Program-made: the position numbers and the translations under genes
Origin: Calycina herbarum
Lineage: Eukaryota; Ascomycota; Leotiomycetes; Helotiales; Pezizellaceae
Length of the DNA: 64,000 nucleotides
Reading direction: 5' to 3'
Assembly (NCBI GenBank): GCA_001414485.1
Contig: LLEY01000004.1
Location: 310,001 to 374,000 of the forward strand
Part shown: piece after piece, positions 12,390 through 24,366 of the stretch
Numbering within the stretch: the stretch's first letter is position 1
Layout of the letters: each line of letters starts with the position of its first letter
The notes under the pieces: generated by a model
Told to the model about the DNA's origin: nothing
The model's database searches: none
The model's input: only the letters and a program-made list of their open reading frames with translations

Positions 12390-14640
12390 AATATGCCTAG
12401 GAATATACGCTTATAAGGCCCTGGGCTAGAGATACCTAAATCACTCTCTAAAGTTAAAAAATCTACTAAAAAAGCTACTAAAAAGGCCCTCTCTCCTACT
12501 ACTAATATGCCACCACTACTACTACTACTAAGGAAGGTTATAATCAATATAGGAGCTTTAGTAAGAGCTAGCTTAAAGGCTCTAGAAGCACGCCTTCCTA
12601 GTAAGAGCCCTTTAATAGTACTAGGCTCTTATATACTCTTAATTACCCTCCTCTCTAAAGCTGCTAAATTATAACGATTGATCGAGGAAGATAATATAAT
12701 ATATATAAAGGAGGAAAGAGCCGATACTAAAAGAGAGGAGGAATACTAGATAAGAGAAAGGAGAGGGAGAGAGGTAGTAAGAGCGAGGGCGAGAGCGAGA
12801 GCGAGAGCGAGAAAAGAAGCTAAAGAGGAGGCTGAATATATATTAATCTTTAAGAAGGAGGATTCTATAGCCTTATTAGCGAAGTCTAAAAAGAAGAGAA
12901 CCTTTCTATCTACCGAGCTTACTAAGAGTAATAGTGATAAAGCTTAAAAGACTCCTAGAAAGAAGACCTTCTCTAAAGTATTAAATGCCTTAAAAGCGCT
13001 AGTTATAGTAATTAAGGTAAAGACGTACGTAGATAGTATATAAGAGAAGACTCTTAATAAGCTCTTGAATTTAAGGCTTAAGGATTAAGAAGTAGACTTC
13101 GTATATATAGTAGCGAATATATAGAGTAGTAGATAGATTTATTAATAGCTATTTTAGACGTAATCGAGGGTACTAAGATCCTAATTATTAGATAGCTATT
13201 TAGAGTATAAAAAGCGATTCTAAAAGATACGATATTAGTAATTAAAGAGATTAGAACAACTTTAAAGAGGCTTTAGAGTATACTAAGATAATTAGAGGGA
13301 AGATAATCTAGTGCGTTTTAGTAGTATACTATAGTATAAACAACGATCTAAATAATTCTATTAATTTAAAAGCTATAAAGGCTCTAGAGAAAGAGAGTAC
13401 TAAAAAGCCTAAAAGCGTTACTAACGTATATAACGAAGTAGTAAACGAATTAAGTAATAAGAGTGATCTATCCTCTATTAAATCTTTAAGTAATAATAAT
13501 AGTAAAGCTTAAAAGTATATAGATAAGAAGGCAGTATAGAAGGCAGCGGCGGCGTCTCTTTTATATAAGAGAAAGAGAGATAAAAGGAATACTTAAAAAA
13601 AGGCGTAAAAGGCGAAGAGAGTATACTTTACTATAATAAGTAGGTAGCTTAACGATTTAGTAATTAAGAGAGCGTTGTAAGTAGGAGTACTAGGAGTAAT
13701 AGTAGAGATTTAAAAGAACTTTAAGTATACTAAAGATATATATACTAACTTCTCTAGAACGTGTTATATATAACCTACTACTCTTAATTACTATATAATA
13801 AGGTATTTAGATATAAAGTTATAGGTAAAGAGAGTATATAAAGGCTAGGGATTAACAACTACTCCTTCTACGTTTATTATTATAAATTTAATATATATAA
13901 ATAAAAAAGAAGAGATAAAGAGAGATATAATAGCACTTCTACTAGTATATATAAGTAAGGGATATAGTATACCTTTAAACGTATACTTTAATTCTCTAGT
14001 AGTTACTAGAGATAATTTAAGAGTTAACGCTATTAAGGAGCCTATACTTCTACGCTCTCTTCTACTACTTATAATACTATTTAAATAACCTATAGCTCTC
14101 TTCTATCGTCCCTCGAGTGCTATAGATTATAATAAGTATAAAGTAAGGTCTATAGTAGAATTATAGTATATGTTTTAGGTATAGTATAAAGGTATATATA
14201 ATCTTTCTTAATTTAGTATTTAGGTATATAACGATTATATCTAAGTAGCTTAAGAATAATTCCTAAGCTTTAAGGACTTTTGTAAATTAAATATAGTAGA
14301 ATTAGTATATTTAGATATTACTTTTAGTATATAGAAGATGTTATTTAAGGATATTAGTACTTTTAAGAGAGTATATAAGAAGGATAGATTTATATAGGAG
14401 CTTTAAGACGAGTTCTAAGACGAGCCTTGAAAAGAGATCTAAAAAGAGCTCTTTTAAAGGCCTCTAAAGAACGCTTAAGAGTATAAAAGAGAGACGATTA
14501 TTAATCTTAAAAGCAATATAAGTAGTAGTAGAAGTAAGGATAAGGATAATAATAAGGATAAGGATATATAAGATCTTATAGATATAATTTAAAAGGCTTA
14601 TACTAGAGAGAGAGAAGAATTAAGAAATTTTTAATAATTA
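12390..14640 (+). pseudogene. Passenger reading frame of island A element, stop-riddled
   Basis: Not recognised. Read forward from an ATG near 12,393, one frame stays protein-like over long stretches, though it is broken by TAG/TAA where CAG/CAA/CGA codons would fit. It shows a Lys/Ser/Thr/Ala-rich N-terminus and an Arg-Ala/Glu repeat coded by GCGAGA units near 12,785-12,815. Further on are an Ile/Leu/Tyr-rich middle (about 13,740-14,340) and a charged Lys/Asp/Asn tail (about 14,500-14,560). It may be an ancestral accessory gene or another repeat buried in the element. Function unknown. Confidence 0.45.
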
Positions 14641-15440
14641 TAATTAATTTTTTAACTTATAATATTAATTCTTTATAGTGTTATTTATGTCTATAAAGAA
14701 GAAACTAGCTTATTTTAATAAATAATAGATTTATTACGATTTTTTAAAGATTTTAGGTTACTAGAACGTCTAGTAAGAGTATAGTAGTTTAATATTTAAA
14801 ATTTACTAAAAGAGTTTAGTATTATAGAGCTATAGCCTAATTAGGTTTAGCGTCTATAGAGCCTTATTACTATATATAAAAAACTACTAAATTAATAATA
14901 TTAGATATTAATAAATATATACTAAAATCAGCTTTTATAAATATATACTAAATATAAGCTTTAATAGATGTTTTAAGAGTATAGTTTAAGAGAGAGATAC
15001 TTTTATTATTTATATATTTACTTTATTATCTAGTTCTTCTTTTATACTAATTTTATAAGAGTAAAACGATTATACTTACCTTTACTTCTTATGTCTTAAA
15101 AAACCTATATACGATGTTGAATATTAGTATAAGATAGTAGATATACGTATAGAGGGTATTAGAGAGCGTTCTACTATTATCTTAGGTATTAGAGATTATA
15201 TATTTTATAGCTTCTTTAAAAGAATAACCCCTTACTTCGATTATATATATAAGCTTCTTAGAGACGATTATAGAGTACTTATATACCTTCTACTCTCTTT
15301 AAATTAATATAATAATAGCTTTAATCCTAATAGTAACTTTTAGAATAGTTACGCTTAGTAGAGAGTATATAAGAGGAGTAGATATTTATAAGAGGAGAAG
15401 TAGCTTAAGGTAATATAGTTTAGGTATAATCCTTTAAATT
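14641..15440. other. AT-rich interior of island A element
   Basis: Extremely AT-rich sequence between the passenger frame and the end of the transposase gene. No structure could be assigned. Confidence 0.5.
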
Positions 15441-16990
15441 AATTATATATAATATAATCTATTTAATATTATAAAAGTAATTTTTAAAGTACTTCTTAGC
15501 TCTCTTTTTCGTACTCTCTTCTTTACTTATATATAGTATTTACTCTTATAAAAAGCCTTTAAAGCTATTATAATTAGGAGAGATATATGCTTATTTATAG
15601 TATTAGTAGATAGAGGTCTTAAGGTCTTTAAAGCTCGATTTAATAGGATTAAATTAAGAATAATATAGTAGTAAGTACTCTACTATTACCTCTCTCTTCT
15701 TATATATCTCTACTACTTATAAGCTTTAGTAGATAGAGCAATTATCTATTATAATTATATCTCGATTACTAAGCGCTCTATTATACTATAGTAGGATATC
15801 TTCCTCTAACTACTTCTTAAATATCTCAGCTATAATCGCTCCCTAGAATACAATAGTGTAACGAAACTCAAACGAACTAAACAAAGATGACTAAGTCTCG
15901 AAGGTTGGTATGCAGGTAAGAAGTACAGATGCGCCGGGTTGTTCACTTAGAAGTGAACTCGTTACTTGTATCAAAGGTATCAAATAAGATGATAGGATTA
16001 ATAACTAAAGTTAAGCACGAAGCTCCTATCTAATGGCAGACGTGCCAGTCTTATATAGAACCTTTCGTTCATGTTGGAGTCCTGCTTAGCAGGAGTCCCG
16101 AAGATGGAGTCCGACTCCATTTCCAGGGCTCCTCAAAACTGGACTCCATCACCTGACTGCTCCTAACCGAGTCACGTGATATAACTGTAATGAGATCCCA
16201 GGATTGCATGTTCTACCACATTCAATCCTTTCTTCCTTTCAGGGTTACAATAGTGCTCGTCCTGTCAGGGCGTCGCCTGGACTTCACTTCGTCACGTGCT
16301 GGCACGTGATTCGTGACAAATAGGCGATAGCCATCTATCGAGTATATATGCCAGTAATACGCTCTAAACTCTTAATTACTTTAACCACCTCTTAGAGCGC
16401 GCTCTTATTCTAATTAGCGCCTATCTGTATCATCGTACGCTAGTAGCCTTATTAGAGGCAGATTCGTTAAGGAATACAAGTCTCTTTCCCTCCTACTCAG
16501 CTGATTTATCCCTCTACACTTATATTAATTAAAGATCCTACTAACTTACGAAGTAGTCTAACTTCTTATACGATATCCCTATACTCTTATATATCCTATA
16601 AATCTGCTACTTCGAGAGCTGAAAATCGAATATATTATATATATAATCCGCTACCTTATCTGCTATAAGCTTATTATCTTATACCAGGAGCTCTCAAACA
16701 AACGCCTCTACTATAGCATTCTAGGCGGTTCTGGTTCCTGGTTTAGCTTTATAGCGAGGATAAGGAGTAAGAGCTACTTCTACTAAGAGCTCTTGTTTAA
16801 TATTACGTATAGATACGCTACTATATTTAAACTCTCTAGCTATCTCTACAAAGTTAGTATTATTATACCTTACCCCAGCTTAAATCGCTATTTTAATCGT
16901 AGCACGACGATCGGGATCAATTTAAGGTGCTATAGTAGAACTACATATATAGAAGGATTAGGATATATCTTTAAAAGCCTTAATATTATA
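15441..16990 (-). pseudogene. Tc1/mariner transposase, inactivated and split by a solo LTR
   Basis: Read on the minus strand, the region after the right inverted repeat shows a helix-turn-helix-like part. Then comes the first catalytic block FLNES (about 16,456-16,470), where D is N. After the LTR gap follows IIIIDNCSIY (Asp codon near 15,744) and then FNPIKSSFKDLK (about 15,625-15,650), where the usual E is K. The Asp-to-Lys spacing is about 34 residues, as in DD34E Tc1 transposases. Both altered residues are explained by G-to-A transitions, and many stops interrupt the frame. The nested LTR (15857-16318) cuts between the first and second blocks. Not functional. Confidence 0.8.
15857..16318. 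mobile_element. Solo LTR, copy 1, with AATAG target duplication
   Basis: 462 bp starting TGTAACGAAACTC and ending GATTCGTGACA, flanked by AATAG at 15852-15856 and 16319-16323. Its outer ~190 bp on the left and ~40 bp on the right match a second solo LTR at 51,378-51,812. No internal retrotransposon sequence is attached, so it arose by LTR-LTR recombination. Base composition is much less AT-rich than its host element, so it was inserted after most of the mutation there. Confidence 0.9.
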
Positions 16991-17009
16991 CGTATAGTAG
17001 TATCAATCG

Positions 17010-17124
17010 AATAAGTGGTTATTTAGCTAATTTTCTATACAGCCTCCTAGGCACGATTACGGTACGCAAAACGCTCGGATTATAAAAAAAGTAGGCAAAT
17101 TCAAGCTTAACTCGCAACTGACTG
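17010..17124 (-). repeat. Right terminal inverted repeat of island A element
   Basis: About 115 bp, inverted relative to 12246-12361. It ends in CTGACTG followed by the TA duplication. Confidence 0.88.
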
Positions 17125-17126
17125 TA

Positions 17127-17933
17127 CTATTTGATCTAGAGCTTTAAGAAGACTTGAAGAAGTTACTCGAAATTTTGTCGCTATTCATAAGTCGGCGTGA
17201 AGCATTCATAAGGCACGTGAAAATAAGTTCTCAAAATCTTAACAAGCCCGACTACTACAGTCCTCTAATAACTTATATGGAGGACGCGATCATAATTATG
17301 GAAATTATAGATGGCACTACGCTGTGATGCTCTGTAAAGTTGACGACAGCGCCCTGTAAAATAGGCTTAAATCCCATCCCATAGGCTCGCTTAGCCAGGC
17401 GGCTTCAGGGCTGCAACGCCTTTTACAGGGAGGAATTAGAAGCCTTTCACTCAAGACCTGGGCGTGAGAATCTTAAGCAAGATATTTCCGAGACGACTGA
17501 CTTGGAGAGGATTTCCAAGTCAACGAGCTTTGGCGTGTTGTCCCCAGAAGCAACAAATAAATTAGAGACCTTTTGGGTAGCATCTGATGGCTGTTGCTTA
17601 GGGGACAGAAGCCTGTAGCTACTCCCATAAGCGACCTGTCGCCAAACCCTGGCTCTACGTAGAAGAAAAAACACGCCGACTTGAACCTCCTAGTGTTAAT
17701 TCTCAAGTACAATAGCAACCACTCACTTGAAATATCTTCCACTTCATACATTTTCTATTAACACTCTTAGGAATTGAAAGAAATTTTTCTTATATTTTGA
17801 CGACTTTATTTGACCTTACAGTGTTGGTTTCTTTGGTTGGGGTAGCCTGTGCCTCAAATCGGCGTGTTTTTTCTTTTTCGTAGAGCCTGGTTGTTGCAAG
17901 ACTTCTGGTTTCATAGAAGCACGCTTGAATATT
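17127..17933. other. Intergenic, with a short inverted repeat
   Basis: Between island A and the next gene. CCCTGTAAAA at 17352-17361 and TTTTACAGGG at 17421-17430 form 10-bp inverted arms around about 60 bp. Short frames at 17447-17751 lack support. Confidence 0.45.
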
Positions 17934-19658
17934 TTAAGCTACATGAGGCAAATATCTCGCCCAGTTAACAGTCAAGAAAGCCCCAGCAGGAAGAAGTCTC
18001 AAACTAATCAACGACTCAACCAAAAAGTAACATCTCGCCAAGAAATATGCCAGCATAACAACGAAAAAGAGAGGCGCAACAACAATATCAAGATCCCCAT
18101 TTCGAATGAAATACAGCCAGCGCGTTTTCGAATTTACTGCTTTCCACCAAAGTATCCATAGCGAGCCCCAGATTGGTATCGAGGTCAACATAATGGCAGA
18201 TGTTCTCCACAAATTTTCTTCAATTGAAGTTGGGAAAGATGATGAAGCCCATGCTGCTAGATGACCACCACCGTAGAGGAAGTTGAAGAGAAAATGAGCG
18301 CCTTTGTCAAGAGACATGCCGTGTGCGGTATTTGTGCTCCATCCTCCCCATACTACTTTGATTGCAAAATTCTCCGAATTTTCTCGGAGAAGTGCCCAGC
18401 TTCGAGAATTTATGGAATCCTCGGTGAAGCCACCACGGGACTGTAAGATATCTATACCTTGCTTTGCTGATGGCGCCAAAGCCGCCAGAGTTTGTTCCTG
18501 GTGATCATTGGTAATTGCAGTTAGACCCCCCTCTGTGAATGATAAATATCGTTCGACGGCGAGCGTCAAACTTTCCCTTGCCGGTGGGTCTGGTGGAGGG
18601 TCATGGTCTAGCAAGTTGTTTGCAGCTCGAACAGCACGATCTCTCCAATAGTTGATCCTCGTAGTTTCGAATTGAGCAAAGGCTTTGGCATGGAGCTCGG
18701 TTATTGTTCTGTAAAAATTACAGAGAGCGGCAATCGCTTTTGCATCTGGCTCATTCAGTGACACTGAGTTTCGCACATCATAAGGCTTTTTGATCCACAG
18801 CAAGTACATCGCAATGGCGCAAAAAACATGAACTGTTGTGTGGAGCTCGAGTGGAGTGACCGGCAAGTCTGCAGCAAGTCGTTCTATAACTTGTAGTCCA
18901 AACCAAATGATTTGAGACAAAATAAAGAACTTTGCGACATCATCAGCTTTAGAACGATCTGCGATGTCTTCGGGATTTATTAATGGAATAAGTCCAAGTT
19001 TGGCCAATTGAAGAACTCCATCAACTGTGACGAGGCGTCGTATCGTGACTTTGGTGTTCGTCTCATCTAAATATTCGATCTCAATAGAAAAACCCCCCAT
19101 AGCTGCGAAGAATGCTTGCTCCAAGTTCCAGCGAGTAATTACTTTATTGACCTCGGAATTGCCGACCGACGTGGGAATCGGTTTCCTCGGTATGGAATGT
19201 GTTGAATCTAAGCTGATCACAGGTGATATAACGATTTCTCGCTGGTTGGTATGCATTAAATTTGGCTGTAATTCCAGTTCATCAGCTGCTCTTTGATTTT
19301 GGTGATGGCTTTGGGGGATATTCTATGTCACGTTAGCTCATACATCGGCTTGGATGTGGCCACAGACTGGACGCTGTGCCAAAGTTCTTAATTGTGACAG
19401 GGCATTAATTTCTGTACGTAGCCACTGTGAGGATCGAAGTTGTCGCCAAGCTGATGATATGAGAATTTCTGGAAAGACAATAGCCATCACCATCATTCCG
19501 ATACGCAGAAGAAAGGACCGCCGATGACTAGGAACAAGCAGTATGTTCGGATGGACGGCTCCCCATACGCACAGCGCCAAAGACGAAAGGCAAGCCCAAA
19601 GGATGTCAAAACTACCTCTGTTCTGGGGCCCACCTGTCCAGCTCTGCTTATCAGACAT
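17934..19658 (-). CDS. Conserved fungal multi-pass membrane protein, uncharacterised
   Basis: Exons 19658-19344 and 19265-17934 join across a 78-bp intron (GTATGA donor, branch CTGAT, TACAG acceptor) in phase 0, giving 548 residues. The first exon carries the family-style opening (GSFDILWACLSSLALCVWGAVHPN as two adjacent pieces), a first membrane segment in exon 1. Exon 2 has the segment FFAAMGGF, then TVHVFCAIAMYLLWIKKPYDV. At least two more hydrophobic helices follow near the C-terminus, around GSLWILWWKAV and VVAPLFFVVMLAYFLARCYF. I recognise the type as a widespread ascomycete membrane-protein family without assigned function. It is divergent from another membrane-protein gene 388 bp away. 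Confidence 0.82.
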
Positions 19659-20046
19659 CCTTTAAGCAAGAACGTCCAAACTATTCGAATCGAGTCCACA
19701 AGTAGTGATTATGAAAAGCGATCTTGTTTGTTAAAACGTAGAGAAGATTTAGCAACACAATTATCGCGCTCGCTCTATTGAGTTAACGCTTCGAGCCGTG
19801 TGAACTTGCTTCCTGCGCCTGATGTGGCGTGAAAAAACAAATATGTCTTACTGCAGGTCTCACTGTTTCAGAGTACTTGCAGGCTGATTGGCAAGAAATC
19901 CGGAAAACGCCCTGACTATATTAACAGCTGAAAAAGACCTGAAAGCCCATTACTTCTCTGTACTAGATCGGCCCGAATAATTTACTGACGCCAAGTCCGC
20001 AATTTTGTATTTGGTTCTATATATACATTTACCCAAACGAGGCTTT

Positions 20047-21203
20047 ATGGCACAAACCCATTTGCATGTCATCATGTTTTATCGACCGACTTCGCTATGG
20101 CCTTGGACACTTCTTGTTGCGACTGTAATTGAGATCGGAATAGTGGTCCCAGCTGAAACGTATGTATCGAATGTTGACTTGCGTCTTACGGCAATTAAAA
20201 GTTGATACTTTGCAGGGCGATGTTCTCCATCTTCTCGAATATGTATCCCGAAACGGCGCCCACCTTCATTGCACTTTTCATATTTGGGTCCATCTATCAA
20301 GCTATGATAGTCTACGATACTCTTGCCCAGCAAAACACAGTCCAGTTAGGGGGGCTTTGTGCTTTTGCCACCTGCCTCTGCATCTATGCTGTTTTGCAAA
20401 CCAAAGTATTTGGGGACGTTGTTCTCAGTTTACATGCATATGAACCCAAAGCTCCTCGCGTGGCTGAGATGCTCGCAAAGTTTACATCCATGTGGTCTTT
20501 GAGTATAGTCACTGCTACTGCGACGGGTGCTTATACTTTAATAATAACTTTGGTTGGCTTCCAACTGCACAAAGAGTTTCAGTGGACGATTTATAGGCAA
20601 CTCAATGCCGATTTGGTGATGCAGAGGAGATATTTTACTTTCAAAGTAAGAAATAATTACTACGCCACTGAACCAAAAACTCACCTTGTTCTGACTTATC
20701 ATAGATTTACACAACCGTGCTCAAATTTGATTTCTTCTTCTTTTTTGGCTTTATAATTCAACTTTGGGTAAATGGGAAGGTAAAAGATTATGTCCTCACA
20801 ATAGGAAGCATGCCAGCAACCTTTGTAATCTTAATCGCTTCCACGTGGTTCATGAGACGTGAAAATAGAGCTGCTATGATCGTCGTTCTTGTGAGTTATT
20901 CAATTGGCTGTTCTGGGACGTCGTGCTTAACTAAAGTTCCAGATCTCTCACGTCGGACTCCTCGCATTCTTTATCTTTAAGATTGTACGAATACGAATGG
21001 ACTCCGACTTTTTTATGCGGCGAAGTCTTGTTTTCTTTGCCGTCATGACTATATTTCTTAGTCTAGTCACCATTGGGTTTACAACTGCTTGCATGCGAAA
21101 TTTTAACAAAGGGCTGAAGGTTCATATCAGCAGCCGGAGGGTTGCTCGGAGTTTACTAGAAGATCACGAAATGGAGATATTGGAGAACCGTGGGGATATA
21201 TAG
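20047..21203 (+). CDS. Multi-pass membrane protein, probably UPF0658 (Golgi membrane) type
   Basis: Four exons (20047-20159, 20216-20645, 20705-20890, 20943-21203), with introns of 52-59 bp, give 329 residues. About seven hydrophobic segments are visible. Typical pieces are YDTLAQQNTVQLGGLC, the Phe run FDFFFFFGFIIQ after LHKEFQWTIYRQL, a RRENRAAM loop, and a C-terminal FNKGLKVHI just after the last helix. From memory this pattern fits the fungal UPF0658 Golgi-apparatus membrane family, whose role is unknown. The start at 20047 fits the first helix; an in-frame ATG at 20005 would add 14 residues. A divergent neighbour starts 388 bp upstream. Confidence 0.82.
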
Positions 21204-22341
21204 GTGCTTTCTATCATGTCGATCGTCCTTCAACCTGACAGACAGTGTATCCTAGAAAATACTTATTGATCTTCCTCCCGCCATTGAGCGAGCAATGGCG
21301 ACAAGTGAGCTCATGATAGACTGCCAGAGGTAACTAAGTATCAAGTCTTTATACTCAAACTCTTGCGTTTTCCTCTGACCTTTAAGTGAGTACGTTCTTC
21401 ACATTCAGTATCCTCTCAATTAAATGACGACACAAAATCTCTCTTAATTGTTGAAATTGAAAAATCAAAGTTTTGCATTTGGTTTTCGCGAAATAGTGCT
21501 TGCAATAGGACGAAACTAGGGGGACGCAGCTTAGATATTAGTGTTTGCAGAGACTACAATTAGTACTCCATCTTCTGCACTGTCTACTGCCCCCGGCCCA
21601 GATGTAAACAGCAACAAGTGGAGTTACGGGTCAACCCACTCATATTACGCAGCTTACTTTCAACCTCCCAACACAGATGAGAGAAAAGAAATAAAGAAAG
21701 TAGCGTTGAATGCAATGGAGTTCTTTAACTGTCGTTTAAATCCCAACCCTCGTTTTACATCCTCTGCTCAAAATTCATGTTGAGAAGTCTCTAATAAGGT
21801 TCTGTGAACTCTTTACCAATACCCATCTTCGCTCCTCTAATCGTCCAATTCCATGTACGCAAGTTCCACACTTCCAGTCATTGTCCATTGTCGGGCCCAC
21901 AATAAGTTCTGGCCACCGAATACTTTGAAACCATCTAGGCTTTTATCTGTCACTGTTCGAGAGCTGGAGATGATCTAGAAGCTATGGTTTTGAGGTCATC
22001 GTTTTTGAAGGATTTTGAAATCATATGTATACCATATTTTCCCCCATAATTACAACCAGAACCTCGGTTTTTAAATACGGCTCAGGAAGAAGACCAATAT
22101 CTTCAAAGTGTATGATTACAACTTACTATCCCAAATTTGCTCCTCAGCGATGAGAATAATGTCACTTCGGAGGGCCGCCGCAACGTACTTTCATTAGCGA
22201 CGAGAAACTCACGCAAATGTTGACTTTTTAAGCTAGTTTTGATCATTCATTATCCTAATATACGATTGTTTCATACAAAACTATTCAATCGAGTAATTGA
22301 GTATAACTTCCCCTTTGTTTCGCGACAGTCGATTTAAAACT
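21204..22341. other. Intergenic, no gene seen
   Basis: Mixed-composition sequence. A short frame at 21541-21783 opens with GTG and has no recognisable feature. No repeat or RNA gene seen. Confidence 0.5.
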
Positions 22342-22504
22342 TCAAGAGACCATCTTCTTATATTTTTTCCCGCCTTTCAATTTACCACCAACCATAGGTA
22401 AGACCACTTGGTCCAAACCATACTCACACACAAACTCGATACTCTTCTTAAGCATCCAGAACGCGAAAAATCTCCCTGCCCACACATGCCATCCTATCTT
22501 CCAA

Positions 22505-22542
<38 letters not shown>

Positions 22543-22551
22543 AGTAGTCAT
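22342..22551 (-). CDS. Possible small proline-tract protein
   Basis: Not recognised. From the ATG at 22551 the frame codes for about 69 residues. A Thr-Ser start is followed by a run of ten prolines made by a 32-base G/C homopolymer. Then comes a Trp/Phe-rich stretch that could be a membrane helix (IGWHVWAGRFFAFWMLKK) and a basic Lys/Gly tail. Homopolymer slippage would shift its frame. The product is plausible but unproven. Confidence 0.3.
22510..22541 (+). repeat. 32-base poly-G homopolymer
   Basis: Uninterrupted G run on the plus strand. Such tracts slip during replication and sequencing, so the exact length may be an assembly artefact. Confidence 0.95.
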
Positions 22552-23639
22552 ATTAGCTACCAAAAATGTATTCTGGAGCCACGAAAAACAGACAAGAATC
22601 GGCGATCTGGTACCCAATTTCATAACTCACATACCTGAAACCCCATTAAAAAAGCAAGGAAATGTACGCAAAGCTTTCTCTAGTATTCTTTAATTCACCA
22701 ATCATGGAATTGACTAATCATGCTCTTACTATGGACAACTAGCCCGTAAACGTAGTAATTTGAACTATCAAACTAGATTATTCGTAGTATTGATTATTTA
22801 AAGTTCTAAAAGCATTGCTTACTAGATAGATCATATACGAATACTTAGCTTATCTAGAACATATCTACTTAAGTCATTTATAGCAGAATCAGTATATATC
22901 TAGACAGAACCAGTCAATTCTATAATTGGTGAATATAGCATTAGAGGAGGGGTAGGGCTCTAGCGCCACGATTACCAGCTCTCCTAAACTTAGACAAACT
23001 ACAAAATCCTTTGCCGTCGAAATAAAATCTACTCCCGATTCCCCCTCCCCCCTTTCCTTGAAAAAAAAAGAGCGAAGTAGCATCTTTTAAAATCCCCACA
23101 GACGCACATCCCCTATCACTCCGACATACCTCTCCTTAGAGACATGGCTATGACAGCATTTATTGCCTCTCGGACAACATTATTCGCCCAGTCCTTAACC
23201 TCTTCACTGAAAGCCGGAGACACGAGAACTACTCGCTCATTCTATAGACCAAAAAAATCAAATCGTTGCTATACTTACATATGGGCAGTTTTAGCAGTAA
23301 GCGAAATTTCTCAACAATCTCTACTTATTCCCGCAACAAGTGCTCTACAAACCCTCATCGCTGCCCACTCTCCCACCTGCTCCCTCATTCCCCTCGTCCT
23401 CCAGACCAAACATTAGGTTTTCCCAAAGACGAACACAACTTTGAAGCTGCACAAGAGGTCATTTTCAGCTCACCCATCCTTTTGGATTCAGAGCTGGAAA
23501 GTTTGATTGTGTTTTGCACAGTACAGTAAAATCTACCAACTATCTTGTAAGAGATCCTAAATACGTACTGGTTATAGAGGTGTTTGGTTTTATTGGTTGA
23601 CGATGGGTAATGTATACTCTACGCAAGGAAAAATTAACA

Positions 23640-23880
23640 ACAACTTTTATTGTCGAGGCGACACTTACTGTCGATTCCGCCTTCAACTTTCAGGATCGAA
23701 GAAGAGAGGAAAGATGGAAGTAGACAACCTCCTCCCATCTTTAAAAAGTAAAACCCATCTCTGCGATCTAAATAACAAGCAAGTCAAACCAAGCTAGAAA
23801 GCTAGTGCCTCGAACATGCTTTATTATTTCTCTACCAAAAAACCCCGAGACTTAAGAACCACACGGTCATTAGAAACAAA
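23640..23880 (+). repeat. Diverged direct repeat, copy 1
   Basis: Shares ACAACTTTT...TGTCGA, ACTGTCGATTC, AAGAGAGGAAAG-like and AACAAGCAAGT-like blocks in the same order as 24367-24605, about 725 bp away. Identity is moderate and was judged by eye. Confidence 0.5.
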
Positions 23881-24366
23881 ACGAGGCACAAGTTTTCTTT
23901 AGAGAAAACCCGTTTCATTGTCTTATTAATCATATGACAATGTAGATATCAGTCCACAAAAGAACTTCATCGTTGCTGTCTATTTTTTTTTCTTCTAATG
24001 ACACCTCGTCAAAAGATTCTCCAGCAATGTTCTCTGACCGCGTTTTACGAATCACAGACCCTCGAATCTCAAAATACTTGTCAAACGGTTATGCACCCAA
24101 AAGAGAGAGGTGTGCGTTTTGAGGGGGGCAGGGGTGGAGATGGAGCGATGATGAGCCTGAAAACAAGTTTAAAAGCCACCCAACCCGAGCCGTTTCCCAG
24201 ATAGCAAGCGTATTCAGAAGGGCTTTCGCAAGATTAATTCCTGCCAACAGTTTAGGGAACCAATCCTAAGAGATCCCACTTCCAATGCCCGCCCTAGAGT
24301 CATCACAGTTCGTTGAAGAGAGCGAGAGGGCGGATTCACCCGCTATCCTGCCAAAAAAAGAACGAT

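Larger units (their letters stand above)
12246..17124. mobile_element. RIP-mutated Tc1/mariner element with a large passenger region (island A)
   Basis: Both ends start CAGTCAGTTGCGAGTTAAGC in inverted orientation and are flanked by TA (12244-12245 and 17125-17126). The element is 4,879 bp, or about 4.4 kb after removing a nested solo LTR. A degraded DD34E-type transposase lies on the minus strand in the right third. An unrecognised plus-strand frame occupies the left half. Stops TAA/TAG are dense and CpA/TpG is scarce, as expected after RIP. Confidence 0.85.

Noticed and set aside
16793..17014. 73-residue plus frame inside the Tc1/mariner element
   Set aside because: It lies antisense to the transposase helix-turn-helix region and is a shadow.
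21541..21783. 80-residue plus frame
   Set aside because: Opens with GTG, with no partner exon and no recognisable feature.
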